DNA of 64,000 nt from Rubrivirga sp. SAORIC476 (lineage in GTDB: Bacteria; Bacteroidota; Rhodothermia; Rhodothermales; Rubricoccaceae). Of this stretch, positions 34,095 to 42,599 are shown piece by piece; the stretch's first letter is position 1, and every line of letters begins with the position of its first letter. The position numbers and the translations under genes are program-made. The notes under the pieces are model-generated. The model worked only from the letters and a program-made list of their open reading frames with translations. It was not told the origin of the DNA and ran no database searches. The stretch lies in assembly GCF_002283555.1 (NCBI RefSeq), contig NZ_MVOI01000003.1:1166798-1230797 (forward strand), given 5' to 3'.

Positions 34095-34550
34095 ATGCTC
34101 CGCGCTCTCCTCGCCCTCGCCCTGCTGCTCATCGCCGCCTGCTCGCCATCGCGCCAGGCGGGATCGGACGCGGGGGCGCCCCCTCCCGACTTCGTCGTCC
34201 TGTTCGGCCGGACCGGCGGGATGGCCGGGCAGATGCAGGGCCACACGATCCGCGCCGACGGGACGGTGCTGCGCTGGAACGGCCGGTCCCCCGAAGAGCA
34301 CGTCCAGGCCGAGGGCCACCTCGACCCGGCCCAGATCGCGGCGCTCTGGGCGCGCGTCCAGGCTGCCGAGCTGTTCTCGATGCAGCGGCAGGACATGGAC
34401 CCGACGGTCACCTTCGTCACCGTGACGGCCGACGGCGACAGCCGCCGCGTCGCGTGGCACACGCCGCTGAGCGAGACGCCGCCCGACACGCCGGTCCAGG
34501 CGCTCTACGACGACCTCATGGCGACGGCCCAGGCGGCGCTCGACGCGTAG
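34095..34550 (+). CDS. Small lipoprotein of unknown function
   Basis: A 151-residue lipoprotein: MLRALLALALLLIAAC gives Cys16. The mature part has FVVLFGRTGGMAGQMQGHTIRADGTVLRWNGR and a helix-strand end (DPAQIAALWARVQAAELF), a pattern seen in small Bacteroidota lipoproteins of unknown role. It starts 4 bases after the T9SS-substrate gene and ends at a strong hairpin, so it is probably cotranscribed with it. Confidence 0.65.
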   Translation: MLRALLALALLLIAACSPSRQAGSDAGAPPPDFVVLFGRTGGMAGQMQGHTIRADGTVLRWNGRSPEEHVQAEGHLDPAQIAALWARVQAAELFSMQRQDMDPTVTFVTVTADGDSRRVAWHTPLSETPPDTPVQALYDDLMATAQAALDA

Positions 34551-34553
34551 CCC

Positions 34554-34579
34554 GCCCCGCCTCGGTGCCGAGGCGGGGC
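34554..34579. terminator. 12-bp GCCCCGCCTCGG hairpin between converging genes
   Basis: GCCCCGCCTCGG (34554-34565), loop TG, and the exact complement at 34568-34579. It lies between the lipoprotein stop (34550) and the ccmF stop (34586), and so can terminate both. Confidence 0.75.
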
Positions 34580-34585
34580 GACTCG

Positions 34586-37081
34586 CTACCGCCGCGCCTC
34601 GCCGAGCCGCCGCCGGAACGAGATGCCGAAGCCGATGCCCAGCAGGCCCGTCCCGAGCCACAGCAGCGAGATGAACGGCTTCTCGTAGGCCTGCACCACC
34701 ACCCACTCCTCGGAGGCCACCGTGGCGCCCTCGAACACGAGCCGGATGGCGCCCTCGTCCACCACCATCCCGGCGAAGGCGGTCCCCAGGCCCCACTCCA
34801 GGTCGCGGTTCTGGACGTACTGCTGGCGGCGGTCCTGCGTGATGACGTACACCGGCCGCAGCAGGCGCGTCTCGCCGGTGGTCTCGTTGCGGACCTCCAG
34901 GCGCGCGGCCACCGCGAGGTCGACCGAGTCGCGCTCCAGGCCGACGGCGTCGAGGTCGACCTCCAGCTCGTAGTCCTGGAACGTGACCGTGAAGGCGTGG
35001 TCGTGAGCGGGCGTCGCCAGCTTGATCGAGTCGCCACGGGCAAGCGTCACCTCGGCGCGGCCCTCGGCCGGGTTCTCGCTCATGGCCGATGGGAAGACGG
35101 CCACGTAGAGATCCTTCGTGACGCCCTCCCGGACGTCCGGCTGCTGGATCCACTGGTCGCGGCCGTCCTTGTAGACCACGTTGCGCGTCTGGAACTGGCG
35201 CCCGTCGCGGTCCACCACGTCCATGACGTAGACCGGCCGGCCGTCCTCGTTGACCTCCTGGCCGGTGTAGGTCCAGCGGTAGCCATCCGCGGCGACGGTC
35301 CGCCCCAGCGGCACGACCACGTTCTCGCGGCTGCCCTGGATGTCCGTCCCGCCGCCGTCCGAGATCGGGTCGTTGAAGACGGAGGAGGCGAAGATGCCGA
35401 GCAGCATCAACCCGAAGCCGACGTGCGTCAGGCTCCCGCCGACCATCTTGAGGTTGCCGCGGCCGACCCGCCACATCACGCTCAGGTTGCCCCAGAGCAT
35501 GAAGAAGGACGCGAAGAGCAGCAGCAGCAGCAGCAGGCTCGTGCCGTGCGTCTGGAAGAAGCCGACCCCCAGCACGCTCGCCCCGGCCACCGCAGGCGAG
35601 GCCGCCTCGGCGGAGGCAGGCAGCACTGTCTCCTGCACGAAGGGCGTCATCAGGACGACGGCCGCCGTGCTCACGACGGTCGCCAGGACCGGCCGGAAGA
35701 GCACCCGGTTGGCGTCCTCGACGGTCATCTTGCGCCACCAGAAGAGCTGCCCCATGCCCGCCAGGAACGCGATGCCGACGGCCAGCGGCAGCGTCCACGT
35801 GTTGTAGAACTCGATCGGGACCGCGCTCGGGTTGTCGCGAAACAGCTTGCCGAAGATGGGCGCCGACGTGCCCAGGGCGATCACGCCACCGGTCACGGCC
35901 AGCAGCAGCGCCCCCGTGAACACGAGCGACTCGCGGCTCAGGAGAGCCGGCGGCGTCGGGGGCGCCGGCAGGGAGCGCCAGCGCCACGCCAGCCCGCCGA
36001 AGCCGAGCAGGCCGATGGCCGTGATCCAGACCAGCAGTTGGTTGTACAGCCCGAGGTCGACGAAGCTGTGCACCGACACGTCGCCCAGGATACCCGAGCG
36101 CGTCAGGAACGTCGAGTAGATGACGAGTTGGAAGGCGAGCACGCTCAGCCAGAGCGCGGCCTTGTGGCCCGCGGCCGTCTTCTTCTGGACTACCATCGCG
36201 TGGAGCGCGGCCACGGCGAAGATCCACGGCACCAGCGACGAGTTCTCGACCGGGTCCCAGGCCCACCAGCCGCCGAAGCTGAGGGTCTCGTAGGCCCACC
36301 AGCCGCCCATCATGATGCCCACCCCCAGCACGCCGCAGCCGATCAGCGACCACGGCAGCGCGGGCTTCACCCACTGCGTGTAGCGGCCCCGGTACAGCCC
36401 CGCCACGGCGAACGCGAACGGCACCATCAGCAGCGTGAACCCGACGAACAGCGTCGGCGGGTGGATGGTCATCCAGGGGTTCTGCAGGAGGTCGTTGAGG
36501 CCCTGGCCGTCGGCCGGGACGTAGCCCGCCACCTGGAGCATGGGCGCGTCCGGGAACTTGTCGGCCAGCTTGACGAACGGGCTCGCGCCGATGGGCACCC
36601 CGCCCAGCTTGAGGCCCACGATCATCGACAGCAGGAACGCCTGGCAGAGCGACACGACGGCCAGCACCGGACCGGCGAAGGCGCGCCGCGCCTCTCGCGC
36701 CGCCTCGCTGCCATCGGTCCGCACCGACCACCGGATCAGCACCGCGCCCACGACGGCGGTCATAATGCCCCAGAGCAGCAACGAGCCTTCCTGGCCGGCC
36801 CAGAACGCCGAGAACTGGTACCGGAACGGCATCGCCTCGGAGGTCTGCTGGTAGACGTACGCCAGGTCGTAGTGGCCACCGAACAGGGCCGTCCACAGCA
36901 TCGCCGAGGCGACCACGATGCCGGCGCCCATCACGGCCCAACTCCAGCGGCCGATCCGGGACCACGCCGCTTCGGAGTCCGCGTCGACGCGTGGGCGGGA
37001 GGCGAGCACGTAGGCGACGAGCGCCACCAGCGATGCCACGAAGGCGACGACGAGCGAGAAGTGACCGACGGGTCCGATCAT
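34586..37081 (-). CDS. ccmF: Cytochrome c biogenesis heme lyase CcmF
   Basis: An 831-residue polytopic membrane protein of the CcmF/CcsA superfamily that handles heme for attachment to apocytochrome c. The WWAWDPVENSSLVPWIFA tryptophan-rich motif is at about 263-280, together with NDLLQNPWMTIHPPTLF, FLTRSGILGDVSVHSFVD, many predicted TM segments, and a C-terminal periplasmic region of about 240 residues. The length is above that of E. coli CcmF (about 650 residues) and typical of Bacteroidota forms with a long C-terminal domain. Other ccm genes (ccmE, ccmC, ccmB) are not in the window. It is divergent from gnd. Confidence 0.93.
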   Translation of the reverse strand: MIGPVGHFSLVVAFVASLVALVAYVLASRPRVDADSEAAWSRIGRWSWAVMGAGIVVASAMLWTALFGGHYDLAYVYQQTSEAMPFRYQFSAFWAGQEGSLLLWGIMTAVVGAVLIRWSVRTDGSEAAREARRAFAGPVLAVVSLCQAFLLSMIVGLKLGGVPIGASPFVKLADKFPDAPMLQVAGYVPADGQGLNDLLQNPWMTIHPPTLFVGFTLLMVPFAFAVAGLYRGRYTQWVKPALPWSLIGCGVLGVGIMMGGWWAYETLSFGGWWAWDPVENSSLVPWIFAVAALHAMVVQKKTAAGHKAALWLSVLAFQLVIYSTFLTRSGILGDVSVHSFVDLGLYNQLLVWITAIGLLGFGGLAWRWRSLPAPPTPPALLSRESLVFTGALLLAVTGGVIALGTSAPIFGKLFRDNPSAVPIEFYNTWTLPLAVGIAFLAGMGQLFWWRKMTVEDANRVLFRPVLATVVSTAAVVLMTPFVQETVLPASAEAASPAVAGASVLGVGFFQTHGTSLLLLLLLFASFFMLWGNLSVMWRVGRGNLKMVGGSLTHVGFGLMLLGIFASSVFNDPISDGGGTDIQGSRENVVVPLGRTVAADGYRWTYTGQEVNEDGRPVYVMDVVDRDGRQFQTRNVVYKDGRDQWIQQPDVREGVTKDLYVAVFPSAMSENPAEGRAEVTLARGDSIKLATPAHDHAFTVTFQDYELEVDLDAVGLERDSVDLAVAARLEVRNETTGETRLLRPVYVITQDRRQQYVQNRDLEWGLGTAFAGMVVDEGAIRLVFEGATVASEEWVVVQAYEKPFISLLWLGTGLLGIGFGISFRRRLGEARR

Positions 37082-37345
37082 CGAAAGGGGGTTTCAGCCT
37101 GGAATGAAACCTACGTGCGAGGGCCACGCGGTCGTGCGGACGGGGCGTGGATTCGGCGCACACACGCGGCCTCGGCAGGCGCACCGAGCGCCGGCACAGG
37201 CAACGTACGCCATCGCTGGACGCGGCCCCGCTCCGCAACGCGCTCTGCCTCGCGCGGCGAGACACGATCCGCGCGCACAGCGGTTTGCGCGGGGCACCGC
37301 GACGCGCGGGCTGCGTACGGCCCTCCCTCACCCCCTGCCTGCTCC
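37082..37345. other. Divergent intergenic region ccmF/gnd
   Basis: A 264-base gap, the largest in the window. It holds a small hairpin GTTTCA...TGAAAC (37091-37110) close to the ccmF start, and otherwise GC-rich sequence with no recognisable gene or riboswitch. Both promoters presumably lie here. Confidence 0.4.
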
Positions 37346-38806
37346 ATGTCCACCCCCCATCTCGGCGTCGTCGGCCTCGGCATCATGGGTCGCAACCTGG
37401 CCCTCAACGCGCTCGACAGCGGCACCACGGTCGTCGGCACCGATCTCGGCGAGGACGCCGTCCGCGGCTTCGAGGCCGAGGCGGCATCCGATGTGGTCGC
37501 CACCACCGACCTCGACGCCTTCCTCGACGCCCTCCCGACGCCCCGCAACATCCTTGTGATGGTGCCCGCCGGGAAGCCCGTCGACGCCGTGCTCGGCAGC
37601 CTCGCGCCCAAGCTCGCCGAGGGCGACCTCGTGATCGACGGCGGCAACTCGCACTTTCCGGACACGAGTCGCCGCCACGACGAGATGGCGGCGCAGGGCC
37701 TCCACTTCTTCGGCATGGGCGTCTCCGGCGGCGAGGACGGCGCGCGCCACGGGCCGAGCATGATGCCTGGCGGACCAAAGGAGCCGTACGCCCGCGTCGC
37801 CCCCATCCTCGAAGGCATGGCGGCGTCCGTCGACGGCGAGCCCTGCGTGGCCCACCTCGGCGCCGGGGCGTCTGGCCACTACGTCAAGATGGTCCACAAC
37901 GGCATCGAGTACGGCCTGATGCAGCTCCTCGCCGAGGCCTACGACCTGATGAAGCGCGGCGCCGGGCTCGGCAACGACCGGATGGGCGACCTCTTCGCGG
38001 AGTGGAACACGGGCCCGCTCCGCTCCTACCTCGTCGAGATCACCGCCGACATCCTCCACCAGCCCGACACCGTCGAGGTCCAGCCCGACGAGATGCCGGG
38101 CCACGAGGGGCCGCCTGCGGGCATGACGGGCCGCTACCTGCTCGACTTCATCGCGGACACGGCCAACCAGAAGGGCACCGGCAAGTGGACTTCCCAGGAT
38201 GCCCTCGACCTCGGCGTGCCGACACCGACCATCGACGTGGCCGTCACGGCGCGCTACCTCTCGGCGCTCAAGGACGAGCGCGTCGCCGCATCGGGGTTGC
38301 TCGGCACGCCCGCCGGACGGGCCGAGCGGCCCGACGACCTCGTCGCGGGCCTGGAGCGGGCGCTCCGCGCCGTCTTCCTGGTGACCTACGCGCAGGGCTT
38401 CGCCCTTCTCAAGCGCGCCTCGGACGCGTACGAGTACGGTCTCGACCCCGGCACCGTGGCCCGCATCTGGCGCGGCGGCTGCATCATCCGCGCCGACATG
38501 CTGGAGACCTTCCGCGAGGCCTTCCGCGCCGACCCGGACCTCCCGAACCTGCTCGTGGCGCCCGCCTTCACCGAGATCCTCACCGACTGCCGACACGCGC
38601 TCCGCGAGGTGGTCGCCCTCGGCGTCGGTGCAGGCATCCCGGTACCCGCCTTCTCGGCGTCGCTCGCCTACCTGGACGCCTACCGCTCCGAGTGGCTCCC
38701 CGCCAACCTCGTCGCCGCCCAGCGCGACTACTTCGGCGCCCACACCTTCGCGCGGATCGACAAGGACGGCATGTTCCACTCTCAGTGGGATCCGGCGGGC
38801 CTGTAG
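37346..38806 (+). CDS. gnd: 6-phosphogluconate dehydrogenase, decarboxylating
   Basis: A 486-residue enzyme that oxidises 6-phosphogluconate to ribulose 5-phosphate and CO2 with NADP+, the third step of the oxidative pentose-phosphate pathway. GLGIMGRNLALNALDSG (Rossmann) is at about 10-26, GGNSHFPDTSRR near 100, MGVSGGEDGARHGPSMMPGG near 130 and KMVHNGIEYGLMQLLAEAYD near 180 with the catalytic Lys/Asn pair, followed by GTGKWTSQDALDLGVPTPTI near 275. zwf follows 97 bases downstream, so both steps are encoded together; the lactonase pgl is not between them. The upstream open frame is a shadow of ccmF. Confidence 0.98.
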   Translation: MSTPHLGVVGLGIMGRNLALNALDSGTTVVGTDLGEDAVRGFEAEAASDVVATTDLDAFLDALPTPRNILVMVPAGKPVDAVLGSLAPKLAEGDLVIDGGNSHFPDTSRRHDEMAAQGLHFFGMGVSGGEDGARHGPSMMPGGPKEPYARVAPILEGMAASVDGEPCVAHLGAGASGHYVKMVHNGIEYGLMQLLAEAYDLMKRGAGLGNDRMGDLFAEWNTGPLRSYLVEITADILHQPDTVEVQPDEMPGHEGPPAGMTGRYLLDFIADTANQKGTGKWTSQDALDLGVPTPTIDVAVTARYLSALKDERVAASGLLGTPAGRAERPDDLVAGLERALRAVFLVTYAQGFALLKRASDAYEYGLDPGTVARIWRGGCIIRADMLETFREAFRADPDLPNLLVAPAFTEILTDCRHALREVVALGVGAGIPVPAFSASLAYLDAYRSEWLPANLVAAQRDYFGAHTFARIDKDGMFHSQWDPAGL

Positions 38807-38903
38807 GGACGGGGCCGCCGTGGGGACGTCAGAGTGCGGTGTCCGCCTGCGCCCCCCGGCGGTTCCCCCGACTCGACCCTTGTCCCCCGAACCCTGATCT
38901 CGA

Positions 38904-40442
38904 ATGACCTCCGTCCAGCTCGTCCTCTTCGGCGCCGCCGGCGACCTCGCCCACCGGAAGCTCCTCCCGGCCCTCTACGACCTCTACCGGGAGGGCCGCC
39001 TGCCCGCCGAGGTGGACATCATCGGCGTCGACCTCGCCGAGATGGACTCGGACTCGTTCACGGCCTTCGCCTGCGACGCCGCCGACACGCTCGGCCGGTT
39101 CTTCCCCAAAGACGTCGATGCGGACAGCTGGACGGCCTTCGCGCAGGGCCTCAGCTACGTCCAGGGCGACGCGACGAAGCCGGAGACGTTCGAGCGGCTG
39201 GCCGCCCACCTCGACGAGACCGCGCCCGAAGGCGAGCGACCCGAGCGCGTCTACTACCTGTCCGTCGCGCCTTTCCTCGTCGACCCGATCGTGACCGGCC
39301 TCAGCACGGCGGGCCTGCTGGCCGACGTGGACCGCGACCGGTTCGTGGTCGAGAAGCCGTTCGGGCGCGACATCGAGAGCGCGCGCGCGCTCGACAAGGT
39401 GCTCCTCCAGACGGCCGACGAGCGGCAGGTCTACCGCATCGACCACTACCTGGGCAAGGAGACGGTCCAGAACCTGCTCGCCTTCCGCTTCGCGAACGCC
39501 CTCTTCGAGCCCATCTGGGACGCCCGCTACGTGGACCACGTCCAGATCACGGTCTCCGAGACGGTCGGCGTGGAGCATCGCGGCGGGTACTACGAGAAGG
39601 CGGGCGCGCTGCGCGACATGGTCCAGAACCACCTCCTCCAACTCCTCTGCCTCGTGGCGATGGAGCCCCCGGTCGCGTTCCAGGCCGACGAGGTCCGCAA
39701 CAAAAAGGTCGACGTGCTGAAGGCGGTCCGCCCGATCACGACCGACCGGATCCACGAGGTCGCGGTCCGCGGCCAGTATGGCGAGGGCTACCTCGCCGGG
39801 GAGCGCGTGGCCGGGTACCGGCAAGAGCCTAAGGTGGCGCCGCACTCGACGACCGAGACGTACGCGGCGCTCAAGCTGGAGGTCGACAACTGGCGCTGGC
39901 ACGGGGTCCCGTTCTACCTCCGCACAGGCAAGCGGATGCCGCGGCGCGTGTCCGAGATCTCGGTCCAGTTCCGGCCCGTCCCGCACCGCGCGTTCCCGTC
40001 CGGCGCCGACGAGGCGTGGCAGCCCAACCGGCTCGTGCTGCGGATCCAGCCCGACGAGGGCATCGTGCTCCGCTTCCAGGCCAAGCGCCCCGGCCCGTCG
40101 ATGCTGCTCCGCCCGGTGTCGATGCGGTTCGACTACGAGGACGCCTTCGAGACGCCGCCGGACGCCTACGAGACGCTCCTGCTGGACGCCATCCGCGGCG
40201 ACGCGACGCTCTTCATGCGCGCCGACCAGGTGGAGCAGGCCTGGAAGGTGGTCGACCCCGTGCTCCAGGCCTGGGCGGACTCGCCGCCCGCGGAGTTCCC
40301 CAACTACGCCTCCGGCACCTGGGGCCCCGCCGCCGCCGACCGTCTGCTCGCCCGCGACGGCCGCGCGTGGTTCGAGCCTCTCCCGCCGGACGCCACGCCC
40401 CCCGGCATCGCCCCCGAGGCGGTCGCGGACGCCGGCAAGTGA
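38904..40442 (+). CDS. zwf: Glucose-6-phosphate 1-dehydrogenase
   Basis: A 512-residue enzyme that oxidises glucose 6-phosphate to 6-phosphogluconolactone with NADP+. The Rossmann start VLFGAAGDLAHRKLLPALYDL shows the family GAxGDLxxRK pattern. The substrate-binding signature is RIDHYLGKETVQN near 177-189, and EKPFGRDIESA is also present. Length and order are canonical. It sits directly downstream of gnd in the same direction, so the two NADPH-generating dehydrogenases are probably co-regulated. The upstream bases show no Shine-Dalgarno sequence. Confidence 0.98.
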   Translation: MTSVQLVLFGAAGDLAHRKLLPALYDLYREGRLPAEVDIIGVDLAEMDSDSFTAFACDAADTLGRFFPKDVDADSWTAFAQGLSYVQGDATKPETFERLAAHLDETAPEGERPERVYYLSVAPFLVDPIVTGLSTAGLLADVDRDRFVVEKPFGRDIESARALDKVLLQTADERQVYRIDHYLGKETVQNLLAFRFANALFEPIWDARYVDHVQITVSETVGVEHRGGYYEKAGALRDMVQNHLLQLLCLVAMEPPVAFQADEVRNKKVDVLKAVRPITTDRIHEVAVRGQYGEGYLAGERVAGYRQEPKVAPHSTTETYAALKLEVDNWRWHGVPFYLRTGKRMPRRVSEISVQFRPVPHRAFPSGADEAWQPNRLVLRIQPDEGIVLRFQAKRPGPSMLLRPVSMRFDYEDAFETPPDAYETLLLDAIRGDATLFMRADQVEQAWKVVDPVLQAWADSPPAEFPNYASGTWGPAAADRLLARDGRAWFEPLPPDATPPGIAPEAVADAGK

Positions 40443-40523
40443 GCCCGCCTCGGGCAGCGGCCCGGGCGCCCGACGCTGTGAGGACTCGGGCAAGCACCAC
40501 CGCCGGGTTGTGTGCAGTGATAT

Positions 40524-42599
40524 ATGAGTGGTAGCCTTCTTGGCCCAGGCTTTCACCCCATCGTCGTGCACCGACTCCTCCTGGCCTTCCTGGTCGCTCT
40601 CGTCGCCCTCACCCCGCTGGTCGCCGAGGCCCAGGACCCGCCCATCCGGTGGGGACGCCTCTCCGACACGGAGAAGACCATCGACAGCTGGCCCGACGAC
40701 CCGGACGCGTCGGCCATCGTCCTGGGCGACGTCGGGTTCTCAGAGGTCCGCATCGACGGCGGGCGCGGGGTCACCTTCCGCCTGCGCCATCACAAGCGCG
40801 TCAAGGTGCTCGACGCCGACGGCTACGGGCTCGGCGAGTTCAGCCTCCGGTTCCGCGCCGACCGCGGCACCGACGTGCGGCGGATCCGCGCGCAGACGTT
40901 CGTGCCCGACGGCGAGGGCGACTTCCGGCGGGTGGAGCTCTCCGGCCGCGACATCTTCGACGACGAGGTGGAGGACGGCATCCGCGAGGTCCGCTTCTCG
41001 ATGCCCGCGCTCGCGCCCGGCGCCATCTTCGAGTACGAGTACACCTACGAGACCGAGTCCATCACGGTGCTCCCGACGTGGACCTTCCAGTCCGAGGAGC
41101 CGACACTGGTGAGCGAGCTCCGCTTCGAGACGCCGCAGTTCTTCGACTACGTGTCCATCCTCCAGGGCGACCACATCGAGACGATGCCCCAGGAGCAGGT
41201 CAACGGGATGGACTTCAACGCCGTCAAGTCGCGCTGGGTGGCCCGCGACGTGCCCGCCCTCCGCGACGAGCCCTACACGACCACCGAGGCGGACTACATC
41301 GAGCGGATCGGCTTCCAGCTCAGCCGCGTCAACCGCCTCGACGGCTTCGTGGACCAGGTGCTGACGACCTGGGAGACGGTCGCCCAGGAACTCCGCGACA
41401 ACGCGTCGTTCGGGCGCCGCATGGAGCGCAACCCGCGCGTTCGGGAGATCGCGGAGAGCGTCGAGGGCACGCCGGCCGAGAAGGCGCGGGCGCTCTACGA
41501 CATCGTCCGGCGGGACTACGTGTGGACCGGCCGCGGCGGCATCTTCGCCGAGCGCGACCTGGACGACGTGGTGCAGACGAAGTCGGGCTCGGAGGCCGAG
41601 CTGACGTTTCTGCTGCTGGAGATGTTCGAGGAGGCGGGCATCCCGGCCCAGCCGGTCATCCTCTCGGGCCGCTCGAACGGGCGGGCCATCCGGCAGTACC
41701 CCATCGTCAGCCAGTTCGACACCATCCTGGCACTCGTCCAGATCCCGGGCGAGGCGCCGGAGCTGCTCTCGCCGCTCAACCGCCACCGCCCCTACGGCCA
41801 GATCCCGGAGGACGCGCTCAACGAGAACGCCTGGATCGCCGACGCCGACGGTCCGGCCTGGATCGCGTTCGACGCCCCTGGCGGCACGGCCACGACCACG
41901 TTCATCAGCGGGACGCTGACCGAGGACGGCGGGCTCACCGGCGACCTCCAGCTCCGCCTCACCGGCTACGACGCCTTCGACGCGCGCGTCCGCCTCTCGG
42001 AGGCCGAGTCCGGGTCGCCCTCCGACGCCGCCGAGGCGGTCGAGGAGACGGCCGATGCCGAGGAGGATGTCGAGATCGATGTCGTTGAGGTCATCGGCGT
42101 CGACACGCCCGAGGAGCCGCTCAGCGTCAAGGCGACGTTCGTGGCGCCCTCCGCCGAGGTCGTCGGCGACGAGATGTACGTCTCGCCCTTCGTGGCGATG
42201 CAGCTCGACGAGAACCCCTTCGAGCGCGAGACGCGCACCTTCCCCGTCGACTTCGCCTACCCCTTCACACGCACCTACGTCGCCGACATCACGGTGCCCG
42301 AGGGCTGGGAGCCGATCGACCTGCCGGACCCGGTCCAGATGACCATTCCCAGCCGCGTGGTCACCTACACCCGCACCATGGCGCCGCGACCGGGCGGCCT
42401 CCAGGTCCGCGCCGTGCTGACGGTGGCGGCCTCGAAGGTCCAGCCCGTCGAGTACCCGGCCCTCCGGGACCTCTACGACGAGATCGTGGCCGCCGAGACC
42501 GAGGCCGTCGTGATCGCACGGGTGGCGGAGGCCGCCGCCGAGGCGCCGGTGGACGAGGTGACCGACGAGGCCCCCGAGGCGGTGGAGGACGGACAGTGA
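40524..42599 (+). CDS. DUF3857/transglutaminase-like exported protein without catalytic Cys (pair member 1)
   Basis: A 691-residue exported protein. The hydrophobic signal segment RLLLAFLVALVALTPLVAEA starts at residue 17 of the ATG form at 40524; a GTG at 40566 would give a shorter, more usual signal peptide and is a fair alternative. A DUF3857 beta domain (about 60-260) is followed by a transglutaminase-like domain in which the family GDCK position reads SGSEAELTFLLLEMFEEAG, so the nucleophile cysteine is absent. Such non-catalytic versions are typical for one member of Bacteroidota DUF3857 pairs. A long acidic linker lies near 500-525. Its stop overlaps the next start (GTGA). Confidence 0.82.
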   Translation: MSGSLLGPGFHPIVVHRLLLAFLVALVALTPLVAEAQDPPIRWGRLSDTEKTIDSWPDDPDASAIVLGDVGFSEVRIDGGRGVTFRLRHHKRVKVLDADGYGLGEFSLRFRADRGTDVRRIRAQTFVPDGEGDFRRVELSGRDIFDDEVEDGIREVRFSMPALAPGAIFEYEYTYETESITVLPTWTFQSEEPTLVSELRFETPQFFDYVSILQGDHIETMPQEQVNGMDFNAVKSRWVARDVPALRDEPYTTTEADYIERIGFQLSRVNRLDGFVDQVLTTWETVAQELRDNASFGRRMERNPRVREIAESVEGTPAEKARALYDIVRRDYVWTGRGGIFAERDLDDVVQTKSGSEAELTFLLLEMFEEAGIPAQPVILSGRSNGRAIRQYPIVSQFDTILALVQIPGEAPELLSPLNRHRPYGQIPEDALNENAWIADADGPAWIAFDAPGGTATTTFISGTLTEDGGLTGDLQLRLTGYDAFDARVRLSEAESGSPSDAAEAVEETADAEEDVEIDVVEVIGVDTPEEPLSVKATFVAPSAEVVGDEMYVSPFVAMQLDENPFERETRTFPVDFAYPFTRTYVADITVPEGWEPIDLPDPVQMTIPSRVVTYTRTMAPRPGGLQVRAVLTVAASKVQPVEYPALRDLYDEIVAAETEAVVIARVAEAAAEAPVDEVTDEAPEAVEDGQ

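Noticed and set aside
33882-37331. A minus-strand open frame of about 1150 codons across the sorting-domain gene and ccmF
   Set aside because: It overlaps the true ccmF frame and reads as Arg/Gly/Pro-rich shadow sequence without domains.
34454-37345. Upstream extension of the gnd frame by nearly 1000 codons
   Set aside because: It is antisense to ccmF; the gnd protein has its canonical N-terminus at 37346.
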